Positions 31,143-40,414 of a stretch of 47,863 nt of DNA are shown here, one piece after another. The notes under the pieces were generated by a model. It searched no databases and was not told the DNA's origin. It saw only the letters and a list, made by a program, of their open reading frames with translations. Position 1 is the stretch's first letter. Each line of letters opens with the position of its first letter. Made by a program: the position numbers and the translations under genes. Source of the DNA: UBA4615 sp046046245 (GTDB lineage: Bacteria; Pseudomonadota; Gammaproteobacteria; Burkholderiales; Burkholderiaceae_E); contig JBJOKE010000039.1 in the NCBI GenBank assembly GCA_046046245.1, positions 1-47,863 on the forward strand. Reading direction: 5' to 3'.

Positions 31143-32027
31143 TCAGCGCAGCCGCGCCTCGCCCTGGTCCAGCACCACCGCGTCGCCGCGCGCCGGCACG
31201 GTCGCCCGCAGCCGGACCGTGCCGGCGTCGTCCCAGAGCTCGAATCGCAGCGCATCGCCGGGGATCACCGGCGCAGCGAAACGCAGCGACAGCCGCGACA
31301 GCCGCGCGAGATCGCCGTCGGCGAACGCGATCGCGGCCGCACGACCGGCCATCCCGTAGGCGCTGAGCCCGTGCAGGATCGGGCGCTCGAAGCCCGCCTC
31401 GCGCGCGAACGCCGGGTCGGCGTGCAGCGGATTCGGATCGGCGACCAGCCGGTAGAGGAGCGCCTGCTGCGGCAGCGTGCGCAGCGCGACCACCGCATCG
31501 GGCGCGCGCGGCGGCAGCGGCGCGCGCGGGGCGGCGACCGCGTCCCCGCCCGGCGGGCCGTTGCCCGGCCGGGCCGAGAAGCCGCCGTCGCCGCGGGCCA
31601 TCAGCGTCATCGTCTGCGTCGCGAGCAGGCGCCCGTCGGCGTCGTCGGTCAGCGTGCGCTCGAGCACCAGCAGGGCGCCGCGGCCCGGTCCCTTGTCGGC
31701 GACCGCGGCCGCACGCGTGAGGCCGCGCACGGTGGCGGCGGGCGGCAGCGGTGCGTGCACCTCGAGCGCATGACCCGCGTGCACCAGGCGAGCCCCGTCG
31801 ACCCCGAAGCGCGGATCGTCGAACCACATGAACGGATAGCCGATCACGGTCGCGAAGGTGGGCGGCACCACCAGTCTCGATTCGAGCAGGTGGCGCAGCG
31901 CGCGCTCGTCCATCGGGTCCTCGCCCAGGCCGATGCCGAGGGCGTAGAGGATCGCATCGCGCGCATCGTAGCGCTGGATGACGTCGGCGACCGGGGCACC
32001 GGTCAGGGCGTAGTAGTCGAGGGCCAT
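31143..32027 (-). CDS. MaoC-family (R)-specific enoyl-CoA hydratase 2-like
   Basis: A 294-residue double hot-dog hydratase. The N-terminal half is the degenerate hot-dog (YPFMWFDDPRFGVDG, HAGHALEVHAPLPP). The C-terminal half carries the hydratase-2 motif ADPNPLHADPAFA with Asp197, Asn199 and His202, followed by ILHGLSAYG. It adds water to trans-2-enoyl-CoA to give the (R)-3-hydroxyacyl-CoA, as in the hydratase part of peroxisomal multifunctional enzyme 2. With fadH close by, it fits fatty-acid or side-chain oxidation. It converges on the GrdB/PrdB-like gene with a 13-base gap and stands alone on its strand. Confidence 0.86.
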   Translation of the reverse strand: MALDYYALTGAPVADVIQRYDARDAILYALGIGLGEDPMDERALRHLLESRLVVPPTFATVIGYPFMWFDDPRFGVDGARLVHAGHALEVHAPLPPAATVRGLTRAAAVADKGPGRGALLVLERTLTDDADGRLLATQTMTLMARGDGGFSARPGNGPPGGDAVAAPRAPLPPRAPDAVVALRTLPQQALLYRLVADPNPLHADPAFAREAGFERPILHGLSAYGMAGRAAAIAFADGDLARLSRLSLRFAAPVIPGDALRFELWDDAGTVRLRATVPARGDAVVLDQGEARLR

Positions 32028-32090
32028 GGCCGCACTGTACGTCGAAGCGCGGCAGCGGACCCGTCGTCGTCTCGGAGACGGGTCCGGCCC

Positions 32091-33620
32091 TCAGTCGAGG
32101 CCGGGCAGGCCCACCGGCGCGACCGCGCGGACCGCGTCGCCCGCCGCGACGAGCTCGATCGCCGCCTCGAGATCCGGATGGAGGTGCCGGTCCTCCACGA
32201 GCGTCGGGACCCGCTCGCGCAGCCGTGCCCGCAGCGCCTCGAGCGGCGCGCTCGAGGCGAGCGGCGCGTGGAAGTCGCAGCCCTGCGCGGCCGCCAGCCA
32301 CTCGATCGCCACGATCGCGCGCGCGTTCGCGGCCATCGGGCCGAGCCGGCGCGCGCCGTGCGCGGCCATCGACACGTGGTCCTCCTGGTTGGCCGACGTG
32401 GGGATCGAGTCGACGCTGGCCGGGAACGCGCGCTGCCGGTTCTCGGCGACCAGCGCGGCCGCGGTCACCTGCGGGATCATGAAGCCCGAGTTCAGGCCGG
32501 GCCGCGGCGTGAGGAACGCGGGCAGGCCCGACAGCGACGGGTCGACCAGCATCGCGATCCGTCGCTCGGCGAGCGAGCCGATCTCGCAGACCGCCATGGC
32601 GACCATGTCGGCCGCGAAGGCCACCGGCTCGGCATGGAAGTTGCCCCCGGACAGCGCCTGCGGCGGGTCCGCGACGATCAGCGGGTTGTCCGACACGCCG
32701 TTGGCCTCGATCGCGAGCGTGGTCGCGGCCTGGCGCAGCAGGTCGAGCGCGGCCCCCATCACCTGCGGCTGGCAGCGCAGGCAGTACGGGTCCTGGACAC
32801 GCGCGTCGCCGGTGCGGTGCGACGCCCGGATCGCGCTGCCCGCCATCAGCTCGCGGTAGGCGCGCGCGGTGTCACGCTGTCCGGGGTGGCCGCGCAGCCG
32901 GTGGATCCGCTCGTCGAACGGCGTGTCGGTACCGCGGGCCGCGTCGGTCGACAGCGCCCCGGTGACGATCGCCGCACGCAGCAGGTCTTCCGCGTCGAAC
33001 AGCCCGGCGAGTGCATAGGCGGTCGAGAACTGCGTGCCGTTCAGCAGCGCGAGCCCTTCCTTCGCGTCGAGCTCGATCGGTGCGAGCCCGGCCGCCTGCA
33101 GCGCCTGCGCGGCCGGACGCCGGCCCGCGGGCGTCTCGATCTCGCCCACGCCGATCATCGCGGCGGCGAGATGCGCGAGCGGCGCCAGGTCGCCCGAGGC
33201 GCCGACCGAGCCCTGGCAGGGCACCACCGGCAGCAGCCCGCGCGCGAGCATGGCCTCGAGCATCGCGAGCGTCGCGGGCCGCACCCCGGAGGCGCCCTGC
33301 CCCAGGCTGGCGAGCTTGAGCGCCATCATCAGCCGCACCACGCGGCCGGGCATCGGCTCGCCGGTCCCGGCCGCATGCGACAGCACGATGTTCCGCTGCA
33401 GCGTGCGCAGGTCCGCGTCGGCGATCCGCACGCTCGCGAGCCGTCCGAAGCCGGTGTTCACGCCGTAGACGGGTTCGCCGGCCGCGACGATGCGGCGGAC
33501 CGCGTCGGCGCCCGCGGCGACCGCCGGGAGGCAGCGCGCATCGAGGGCGGGCACCGCACCGTGCAGCACCGCGCGCCAGTGCCGCAGCTGCGTGCGACCG
33601 GGCTCGAGGATCAGGGTCAT
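32091..33620 (-). CDS. hutH: Histidine ammonia-lyase
   Basis: A 509-residue aromatic amino acid lyase that removes ammonia from histidine to give urocanate. It contains VYGVNTGFG with the catalytic Tyr52, QGSVGASGDLAPL with the Ala-Ser-Gly triad (141-143) that self-cyclises to the MIO cofactor, NGTQFSTAYAL, SDNPL and GGNFHAEPVA. The selectivity pair is Ser81-His82 (LSHAAG), the histidine type, rather than His-Leu or Phe-Leu seen in tyrosine and phenylalanine lyases. The ATG follows GGAGACCCGAC. The rest of the hut pathway (hutU, hutI, hutG) is missing here, so it may be a stand-alone paralogue. Confidence 0.9.
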   Translation of the reverse strand: MTLILEPGRTQLRHWRAVLHGAVPALDARCLPAVAAGADAVRRIVAAGEPVYGVNTGFGRLASVRIADADLRTLQRNIVLSHAAGTGEPMPGRVVRLMMALKLASLGQGASGVRPATLAMLEAMLARGLLPVVPCQGSVGASGDLAPLAHLAAAMIGVGEIETPAGRRPAAQALQAAGLAPIELDAKEGLALLNGTQFSTAYALAGLFDAEDLLRAAIVTGALSTDAARGTDTPFDERIHRLRGHPGQRDTARAYRELMAGSAIRASHRTGDARVQDPYCLRCQPQVMGAALDLLRQAATTLAIEANGVSDNPLIVADPPQALSGGNFHAEPVAFAADMVAMAVCEIGSLAERRIAMLVDPSLSGLPAFLTPRPGLNSGFMIPQVTAAALVAENRQRAFPASVDSIPTSANQEDHVSMAAHGARRLGPMAANARAIVAIEWLAAAQGCDFHAPLASSAPLEALRARLRERVPTLVEDRHLHPDLEAAIELVAAGDAVRAVAPVGLPGLD

Positions 33621-33703
33621 GTCGGGTCTCCGTGCGCACCGGGCGATCCGGGCGCATCGTAGCCGAGCCTGCGCGTTATGCTCGTGCGGCACGGAGCCCG
33701 ACG

Positions 33704-34027
33704 ATGAGCGCGCTGATCGCGATGTGGATGACTTGGATGGCCGCGACCGCGCCGACCGCGCCGGCTTCGCCCGCGGCCGAACAGGTCGTCGTCGAGGCGC
33801 TCGGGCCGATGTCGCTCGAGGGGTTCGACTGCGTGTCGACCCCGCGCAGCCGAGAGGTGACACGCGTGTGCCACGATGCCGAGCGCGCGGTCGCGCTCGC
33901 CGAGGTCCGCGGCCGGATGCGAGCCTGGTGTGGGGTCGACGCCGGGCTGGTCCGCGACTGGCTCGCCGCGCCCTCGATGGGTCGGTTCCTCGCTGAGCAC
34001 GTTGCGCCAGCGCATCGCTGCGACTGA
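33704..34027 (+). CDS. Small exported protein with KTSC-like domain
   Basis: A 107-residue protein starting at an ATG seven bases after GGAG. The first 25 residues are hydrophobic and Ala-rich (SALIAMWMTWMAATAPTAP), possibly a signal peptide or anchor. The remainder ends in GVDAGLVRDWLAAPSMGRFLAEHV, which resembles the KTSC domain (GVP-x-x-V-x-x-L-x-x-A-x-S-x-G-x-F) named after lysyl-tRNA synthetase fusions; REVTRVCHDAERAVALAEVRG would be its beta-strands. Its function is unknown. It is divergent from hutH and is followed by another small gene. Confidence 0.55.
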   Translation: MSALIAMWMTWMAATAPTAPASPAAEQVVVEALGPMSLEGFDCVSTPRSREVTRVCHDAERAVALAEVRGRMRAWCGVDAGLVRDWLAAPSMGRFLAEHVAPAHRCD

Positions 34028-34126
34028 GCCCGACGGGCCGGTCGCGAGCGTCTTCGGAACCCCTTGGGGCAATGGGGTGCTACCCTGTGGGCGAAGTTTC
34101 CACGAAGTCCCGCTCCGGGATCGCCG

Positions 34127-34354
34127 ATGACGAGCAAGAAAACGGAACCGACGAAAGCCGCAGCCGGCACCGCGCGGCGTGGCCGTCCGCCGCGCCGCGT
34201 CTACATCAACGTGCTGGTGAAGGCGACCACGCGCGAGGGATTGACCCGGCTGAAGACCACCGAGGACCTGCCCAGCCAGGGCGAGGTCATCGACATGCTC
34301 GTCGCGCAGTACCTCGCGTCGAAGCCCAGGCGGGGAACGGCCTCGGACGACTGA
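34127..34354 (+). CDS. Small basic protein, ribbon-helix-helix-like
   Basis: A 75-residue protein. The N-terminus is basic with a Gly-Arg-Pro AT-hook-like run (RRGRPPRR near 20), followed by VYINVLVKATTREGLTRL and a helix SQGEVIDMLVAQYL. A strand followed by two helices fits ribbon-helix-helix DNA-binding proteins such as antitoxins or small repressors, though that is fold-level guesswork. No toxin-sized partner is adjacent. Its Lys/Thr-rich N-terminus is less GC-biased than its neighbours, which could mean recent acquisition. An in-frame ATG at 34064 is possible, but 34127 has the better leader (GGGATCGCCG). Confidence 0.55.
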   Translation: MTSKKTEPTKAAAGTARRGRPPRRVYINVLVKATTREGLTRLKTTEDLPSQGEVIDMLVAQYLASKPRRGTASDD

Positions 34355-34370
34355 CGTCGGGCGCGCGGGC

Positions 34371-35533
34371 TCAGCCGCGTGCCTCGCGCAGGAAGCCCCT
34401 CAGCAGCCGGACGACCTCGTCGGGCCGCTCCTGCTGAACCCAGTGGCCTGCGCCCTCCACGAGTTCGCAGGCGAGCATCCGGGCACAGGCGCGCGTGCGC
34501 ATCGCCTCGAAGTCGCCGGGCTTCTGGTGCACGCCCCAGTCGGCCGCGCCGGCGACGTACATCGCGGGCACCTCGATCCGCCGGCCCGCCCAGGTCTGCT
34601 GCTCGGCGAGGAAGCGACCGGAGGTGCCGCAGCGGTACCACTGCAGGCCGCCCTGGAAGCCGGTGCGCGCGTATTCGTGCGTGTAGACGCGCAGCGCCTC
34701 CTCGGGCAGCCAGCGACAGGCCGCGACCTCGGCCGCCGTCGGCGCATGCGGCGCGACGGCGGCCGGCATGTCGTCGGCGAGGTCCATCACGTAGTAGGTC
34801 GGCAGCTTCGCGAGCTCGTCGGCGGACCAGCCGGCGAGCCGGTACGGACGGTTCCCGGGCCAGTCGGCGCTCTTCACGTGATAGTAGGCGCGCAGGAACG
34901 CGTGCAGGCCCCGGGGCGCGCCGAGCATGTCGGCGTCGGCCTCGCGGGTCGAGTAGTACCACTGGTAGTGCTTGCGCGGCCGCGGCAGCGCGGCCAGCGC
35001 GGCGAGCGCCGCGCCCGGGTCGCCGGGGGGCCTGGATCCGCCCAGCGGCGGCAGCGACGGCGGACCGCCGAAGGGCGCGCTCATCAGCACCACCGAACGG
35101 AACACGTCGGGCCGCATCAGCGCGGCCCAGGCCGCGACCGGCGAGCCGAAGTCGTGGCCGATCACCGCGTCGACATGGTCGCGGCCGAGCGCCGCGACCA
35201 GACCCATCGCGTCGCGCACCAGGTTCGCCATCCGGAAGGGCGCGAGATCCGCGTCGTAGCCGCGCGCCCAGCCGGTGGTCCGGCCGTAGCCGCGCTGGTC
35301 GGGCGCCACGACGTGCCAGCCCGCGTCGGCGAGCCCGGGCATCACCGCGCGCCAGCTGTAGGCGAGTTCGGGAAAGCCGTGCAGCAGCAGCAGCATCGGC
35401 GCGCCCTCGCGGCCATGGCCGGCCTCGAGGACATGCATCCGCAGGCCGTTGACGCCGTCGACGAAGCGCGCACGCACGCCGGCGGGCAGCAGCGCCGCCT
35501 CGAGCGGCGCCGGCAGGGACTCGATCGGTTCGT

Positions 35534-35537
<4 letters not shown>
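34371..35537 (-). CDS. Epoxide hydrolase (alpha/beta fold)
   Basis: A 388-residue alpha/beta hydrolase of the epoxide-hydrolase type. It has HGFPE (53-57), the nucleophile elbow GHDFGS with Asp129, cap-domain Tyr residues in HYQWYYSTRE and YTHEYARTGFQGGLQWYR that hold the epoxide oxygen, and GAGHWVQQE with the catalytic His. The Asp nucleophile excludes a plain esterase; a haloalkane dehalogenase is less likely because HGFPE and the Tyr pair are present. Its ATG overlaps the ugpC stop (ATGA), so it is the last gene of the ugp operon, in the place where ugpQ often stands. Confidence 0.88.
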
Positions 35538-36598
<1,061 letters not shown>

Positions 36599-36599
36599 G

Positions 36600-37457
36600 T
36601 CACTTCTCCGAGTCGACCAGGCCCTTGACGAACCAGCGCTGCATGCCGAGCACCACGATCGCCGGCGGGATCATCGCGAGCATCGCGGTGGCCATCACCA
36701 CGTTCCACTCGGTAGCGGCGTCGCCGCCCGAGATCATCCGCCTGATGCCCATGACCACCGGGTACATCGACTCGTCGGTGGTGACCAGCAGCGGCCACAG
36801 GTACTGGTTCCAGCCGTAGATGAACTGGATCACGAACAGCGCGGCGATGCTGGTCGCCGACAGCGGCACCAGCACGTCGCGGAAGAAGCGCATCGGGCCG
36901 GCGCCGTCGATCCGCGCGGCCTCGACCAGCTCGTCGGGCACGGTGAGGAAGAACTGCCGGAACAGGAAGGTCGCCGTCGCCGACGCGATCAGCGGCACCG
37001 TGAGGCCGGCGTAGCTGTTCAACATCCCGAAGTCGGACACCACTTCGTAGGTCGGTCCGATGCGGACCTCGACCGGCAGCATCAGCGTCACGAACACCAT
37101 CCAGAAGCACAGCGAGCGCCCGGGGAAGCGGAAATAGACGAACGCGAAGGCGGACAGCAGCGAGATCGCGATCTTGCCGATCGCGATGACCAGCGCCGAG
37201 ACCAGGCTCACCTTCAGCATCGGCAGCACCGCGACGCTCGCCTGGCCGTAACTGCTCTGCCCGCCGAACAGCGCCACGCGGTACGACTCCAGCAGGTTCG
37301 TGCCGGGCAGCAGCGACATCGGCCGCTCCTGCACGATCTGCTCGGCGGTCTGCGTGGACGCGACGAAGGTGAGGTAGACCGGGAACGCGACGATCAGCAC
37401 GCCCAGCACCAGCACCAGGTGCGCGAGCAGGTTCAGTCCGGGACGCCGCTCGACCAT
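36600..37457 (-). CDS. ugpE: Glycerol-3-phosphate ABC transporter permease
   Basis: A 285-residue inner-membrane permease of the MalG group. Hydrophobic segments recur from about 10 to 275. The EAA loop that docks the ATPase is PDELVEAARIDGAGPMRFFRDVLVPLS. NLLESYRVALFGG and GYGQ-like periplasmic parts follow UgpE of other bacteria. It starts one base after the ugpA stop and is followed directly by ugpC, so translation through the operon is tightly coupled. Confidence 0.9.
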   Translation of the reverse strand: MVERRPGLNLLAHLVLVLGVLIVAFPVYLTFVASTQTAEQIVQERPMSLLPGTNLLESYRVALFGGQSSYGQASVAVLPMLKVSLVSALVIAIGKIAISLLSAFAFVYFRFPGRSLCFWMVFVTLMLPVEVRIGPTYEVVSDFGMLNSYAGLTVPLIASATATFLFRQFFLTVPDELVEAARIDGAGPMRFFRDVLVPLSATSIAALFVIQFIYGWNQYLWPLLVTTDESMYPVVMGIRRMISGGDAATEWNVVMATAMLAMIPPAIVVLGMQRWFVKGLVDSEK

Positions 37458-37458
37458 C

Positions 37459-38346
37459 TCAGTACTGCACCTTGCGCTCGACGTAGCGGAACTGCACGAC
37501 GGTGAGCGCGATCACGATCGCCATCAGCACCACCGACTGCGCGGCCGAGCCGCCGAGGTCGAGCGCCTTGAAGCCGTCGTAGTAGACCTTGTAGACCAGG
37601 ATCGAGGTGTCCTTGCCGGGCCCCCCATGGGTCGCCGCGTCGACGATCGCGAAGGTGTCGAAGAACGCATAGACGACGTTGATCACCAGCAGGAAGAAGG
37701 TGGTGGGCGACAGCAGCGGGAAGACGATCGTCCAGAAGCGGCGCCAGGGGCGCGCGCCGTCGATCGCCGCCGCCTCGATCAGGCTCTTCGGGATCGACTG
37801 CAGGCCGGCGAGGAAGAAGAGGACGTTGTAGGAGATCTGCTTCCAGACCGAGGCCATGACGATCAGCGCCATCGCGTCGCCGCCGTCGAGCAGGTGGTTC
37901 CAGTCGTAGCCGAGCGCCCGGAGGGCGTGGCTGACCACGCCGATCGAGGGCGCGAACATGAAGAGCCACAGCACGCCCGCCACCGCCGGCGCGACCGCGT
38001 ACGGCCAGATCAGCAGCGTCCGGTAGATCGTCGCGCCCTGCAGCACCCGGTCGGCCATGACGGCCAGCAGCAGCGCGAGCGACAGGCCCACCACCGCGAC
38101 CAGCAGCGAGAACACCGCGGTGGTGCGGAACGATGCGAGGTAGGAGGCGTCGCCGAACAGGCGCTCGAAGTTCTCCAGCCCGACGAACTGCGTCGACGTG
38201 CCGAACGCGTCCTGGCTCAGCGCGCTCTGCCAGAGCGCCTGGCCCGCCGGCCAGAAGAAGAACGCGAGCACCACCGCCATCTGCGGGGCGATCAGCAGAT
38301 AGGGGAGCCAGCGGCTGCGGAAGCGGACGCGTTTCTCGATGGCCAC
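37459..38346 (-). CDS. ugpA: Glycerol-3-phosphate ABC transporter permease
   Basis: A 295-residue inner-membrane permease of the MalF group. It starts with a basic tail (IEKRVRFRSRW), then LPYLLIAPQMAVVLAFFFWPAGQALWQS, the typical UgpA opening. The EAA loop is PKSLIEAAAIDGARPWRRFWTIVFPLL, near residue 200. The start is a GTG at 38346; no clear ribosome site precedes it. About 94 bases separate it from ugpB. Confidence 0.9.
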   Translation of the reverse strand: MAIEKRVRFRSRWLPYLLIAPQMAVVLAFFFWPAGQALWQSALSQDAFGTSTQFVGLENFERLFGDASYLASFRTTAVFSLLVAVVGLSLALLLAVMADRVLQGATIYRTLLIWPYAVAPAVAGVLWLFMFAPSIGVVSHALRALGYDWNHLLDGGDAMALIVMASVWKQISYNVLFFLAGLQSIPKSLIEAAAIDGARPWRRFWTIVFPLLSPTTFFLLVINVVYAFFDTFAIVDAATHGGPGKDTSILVYKVYYDGFKALDLGGSAAQSVVLMAIVIALTVVQFRYVERKVQY

Positions 38347-38440
38347 GGTCGGGCGACGGCGAGGACGGACGCGAGTCGGAAAGCCGGCGCGGGCACCGGG
38401 GACGACGACCTGCCGAGGCCGGCCGCCGTCCGCGCGCCGC

Positions 38441-39751
38441 TCAGGTCCTGTTCGCCTTCTCGAAGCGCTCGAGCTGCTCGTTGCCGCGCTTCACCGCGGT
38501 GTCGAGCGCCTCCTTCGCGCTCTTCTTGCCGGCCCAGACCTGCTCGAGCTCCTCGTCGATGATCGTGCGGATCTGGACGAAGTTGCCGAGGCGGATGCCG
38601 CGCGACTTGTCGGTCGTCTTGCGGATCATCTGCGTGACCGACACGTCGGTGCCCGGGTTCTGCTTGTAGAAGCCCGCCTGCTCGGTGAGGTCGAAGGCCT
38701 TCGCGGTGATCGGGAGGTAGCCGGTCTGCTGGTGGCTCTTGGCCTGCACGTCGGCGCGCGACAGGAAGTCGAAGAACGCCGCCACGCCCTTGTACTCCTC
38801 GGCCTTCTTGCCCGACATCACCCACAGGCTCGCGCCGCCGATGACGGTGTTCTGCGGCGAGCCCGGGACGTCCGGGTAGTACGGCAGCGTCGAGATGCCG
38901 CCGGTGAACTTCGCGTTGCGCTTGACGTTGCCGTAGAGCGCCGACGAGCCGGTGGTCATCGCGCACTCGCCCGACACGAAGGTCGCGTCGGCGGCGTTGG
39001 CACGCCCCTTGTAGACGAACAGTCCCTGCTTGGAGAGGTTGGCGAGGTTCTCGATGTGGCGCTGGTGCAGCGGCGAGTTGAACGCGAGCCGCGTGTCCAG
39101 CCCGTTGAAGCCGTTGCGCTTGGTCGCGAACTCCACGTTGTGCCAGGCCGAGAAGCTCTCGAGCTGCGTCCAGCTCACCCAGCTGGTCGTCAGCGGGCAC
39201 TTGTGGCCGCTCGCCTTCAGCAGCGCCGCCGCCTTCGCGACCTCGGGCCAGGTCTTGGGCGGATTCTCCGGATCGAGGCCGGCCGCCTTGAACGCGTCCT
39301 TGTTGTAGTGGAAGACCGTGGTGGAGCTGTTGAACGGGAAGCTGAGCATCTGTCCGTTCGGGGCGGTGTAGTAGCCCGCGACCGCCGACACGTAGACGTT
39401 CGGGTCGAACTTGTAGCCCGCCTCGGTCATCATCTTCCCGACCGGCACGATCGCGCCCCGGCTCGCCATCATGGTGGCGGTGCCGACCTCGAAGACCTGC
39501 AGCACGTGCGGGGCGTTGCCGGCGCGGAACGCGGCGATGGCGGCGGTCATCGCCTCGTCGTACGTGCCCTTGAAGGTCGGCACGACCTTGTAGGCCTTCT
39601 GGCTGTCGTTGAAGTCCTTGGCCAGGCCGTTGACCCACTCGCCGAGGGCGCCGCTCATCGCGTGCCACCACTGGACCTCGACCTGGGCGCGGGCGGGGGA
39701 CGCGGCGGTTGCGGCAAGCGCCGCGGCGAACATCAGGGACCTGAGCTTCAT
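38441..39751 (-). CDS. ugpB: Glycerol-3-phosphate-binding periplasmic protein
   Basis: A 436-residue periplasmic binding protein. The signal peptide is RSLMFAAALAATAASPARAQ. The mature chain begins VEVQWWHAMSGALGEWVNGLA and continues VVPTFKGTYDEAMTAAIAAFRAGNAPHVLQVFEVGTATMMAS, which parallels E. coli UgpB closely, including ligand-contacting Trp and Tyr positions. It binds sn-glycerol-3-phosphate or glycerophosphodiesters. The ATG follows GGAGACGAG. First gene of the minus-strand ugpBAEC-epoxide hydrolase operon, divergent from marR-emrAB. Confidence 0.92.
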   Translation of the reverse strand: MKLRSLMFAAALAATAASPARAQVEVQWWHAMSGALGEWVNGLAKDFNDSQKAYKVVPTFKGTYDEAMTAAIAAFRAGNAPHVLQVFEVGTATMMASRGAIVPVGKMMTEAGYKFDPNVYVSAVAGYYTAPNGQMLSFPFNSSTTVFHYNKDAFKAAGLDPENPPKTWPEVAKAAALLKASGHKCPLTTSWVSWTQLESFSAWHNVEFATKRNGFNGLDTRLAFNSPLHQRHIENLANLSKQGLFVYKGRANAADATFVSGECAMTTGSSALYGNVKRNAKFTGGISTLPYYPDVPGSPQNTVIGGASLWVMSGKKAEEYKGVAAFFDFLSRADVQAKSHQQTGYLPITAKAFDLTEQAGFYKQNPGTDVSVTQMIRKTTDKSRGIRLGNFVQIRTIIDEELEQVWAGKKSAKEALDTAVKRGNEQLERFEKANRT

Positions 39752-39813
39752 CTCGTCTCCAGGGGGTGTCGGATCGCGGCGCAGTCTGTGCTGGGCTCGT
39801 GACAATGATATGT

Positions 39814-39836
39814 CCGACCGGCGTCGTCCCGGTCGG
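39814..39836. promoter_or_regulatory. Inverted repeat upstream of ugpB
   Basis: CCGACCGG (39814-39821) and CCGGTCGG (39829-39836) are perfect complements around a seven-base spacer, in the 191-base gap between ugpB and the marR gene, 63 bases from the ugpB start. It could be an operator or a leader hairpin of ugpB. No Pho-box-like repeat was recognised. Confidence 0.4.
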
Positions 39837-39887
39837 GGCGCCATCATGCCCGAGCACGCGGCCGACGGGAACCGGCACGGGTCGGAC

Positions 39888-39916
39888 TTCCATGATCAGG
39901 ATGCGAGGCATATGAT
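39888..39916 (+). promoter_or_regulatory. Probable promoter of the marR-emrAB unit
   Basis: TATGAT (39911-39916) is a five-of-six -10 box, 17 bases after a weak TTCCAT (39888-39893). The AT-rich stretch ATATGATGAGCAACGTATAT around it is exceptional in this DNA and has ATAT half-sites at both ends, as MarR operators often do. Confidence 0.45.
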
Positions 39917-39942
39917 GAGCAACGTATATCACCTGGACCACG

Positions 39943-40413
39943 ATGCCCGATTCCACCGACAGCGTCGGCTTCCTCGTCGCCGACGTCGCCCGCCTGATGC
40001 GGCGCGCGTTCCAGCAGCGGCTCGAGGGGCGCGACCTCACCTATGCGCAGGCCCGGGCGCTGGTCTGGCTCGCCCGCCAGCAGGGGCTGCGCCAGGTCGA
40101 CCTCGCCGAGCAGCTCGAGATCCAGCCGATCACCCTCGCCCGCCTCGTCGACCAGCTCGCCGAGGCCGGACTGGTCGAGCGCCGCCCCGATCCGGCGGAC
40201 CGCCGCGCCTACCGGCTCTACCTGACCCGCGCGGCCGCGCCGCGGATCGCCGAGATCCGCGCGATCGGCGAGGCGATCCGCGAGGACGCGCTCGCCGGCC
40301 TGTCGCGCGCCGAGGCCACGCAGGTGCTCGGCGCGCTGCGCCGGATGCGCGAGGCGCTCGCCACGCCCCGGCGCGCCGGCGCGCGCGCCGCGGCCGCCGA
40401 GCGGGAGGCCTGA
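39943..40413 (+). CDS. MarR-family regulator
   Basis: A 156-residue MarR protein. The winged helix (about 45-105) has QARALVWLARQQGLRQVDLAEQLEIQPITLARLVDQLAEAGLVERRPDPADRRAYRLYLT, with the conserved DxR wing; helices at both ends make the dimer. It is the first gene of an operon with emrA (one-base gap) and emrB (overlap), so it is probably an autorepressor released by a toxic aromatic compound, as known for EmrR/MprA. The AT-rich gap before it may also affect divergent ugpB. Confidence 0.92.
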   Translation: MPDSTDSVGFLVADVARLMRRAFQQRLEGRDLTYAQARALVWLARQQGLRQVDLAEQLEIQPITLARLVDQLAEAGLVERRPDPADRRAYRLYLTRAAAPRIAEIRAIGEAIREDALAGLSRAEATQVLGALRRMREALATPRRAGARAAAAEREA

Positions 40414-40414
40414 G

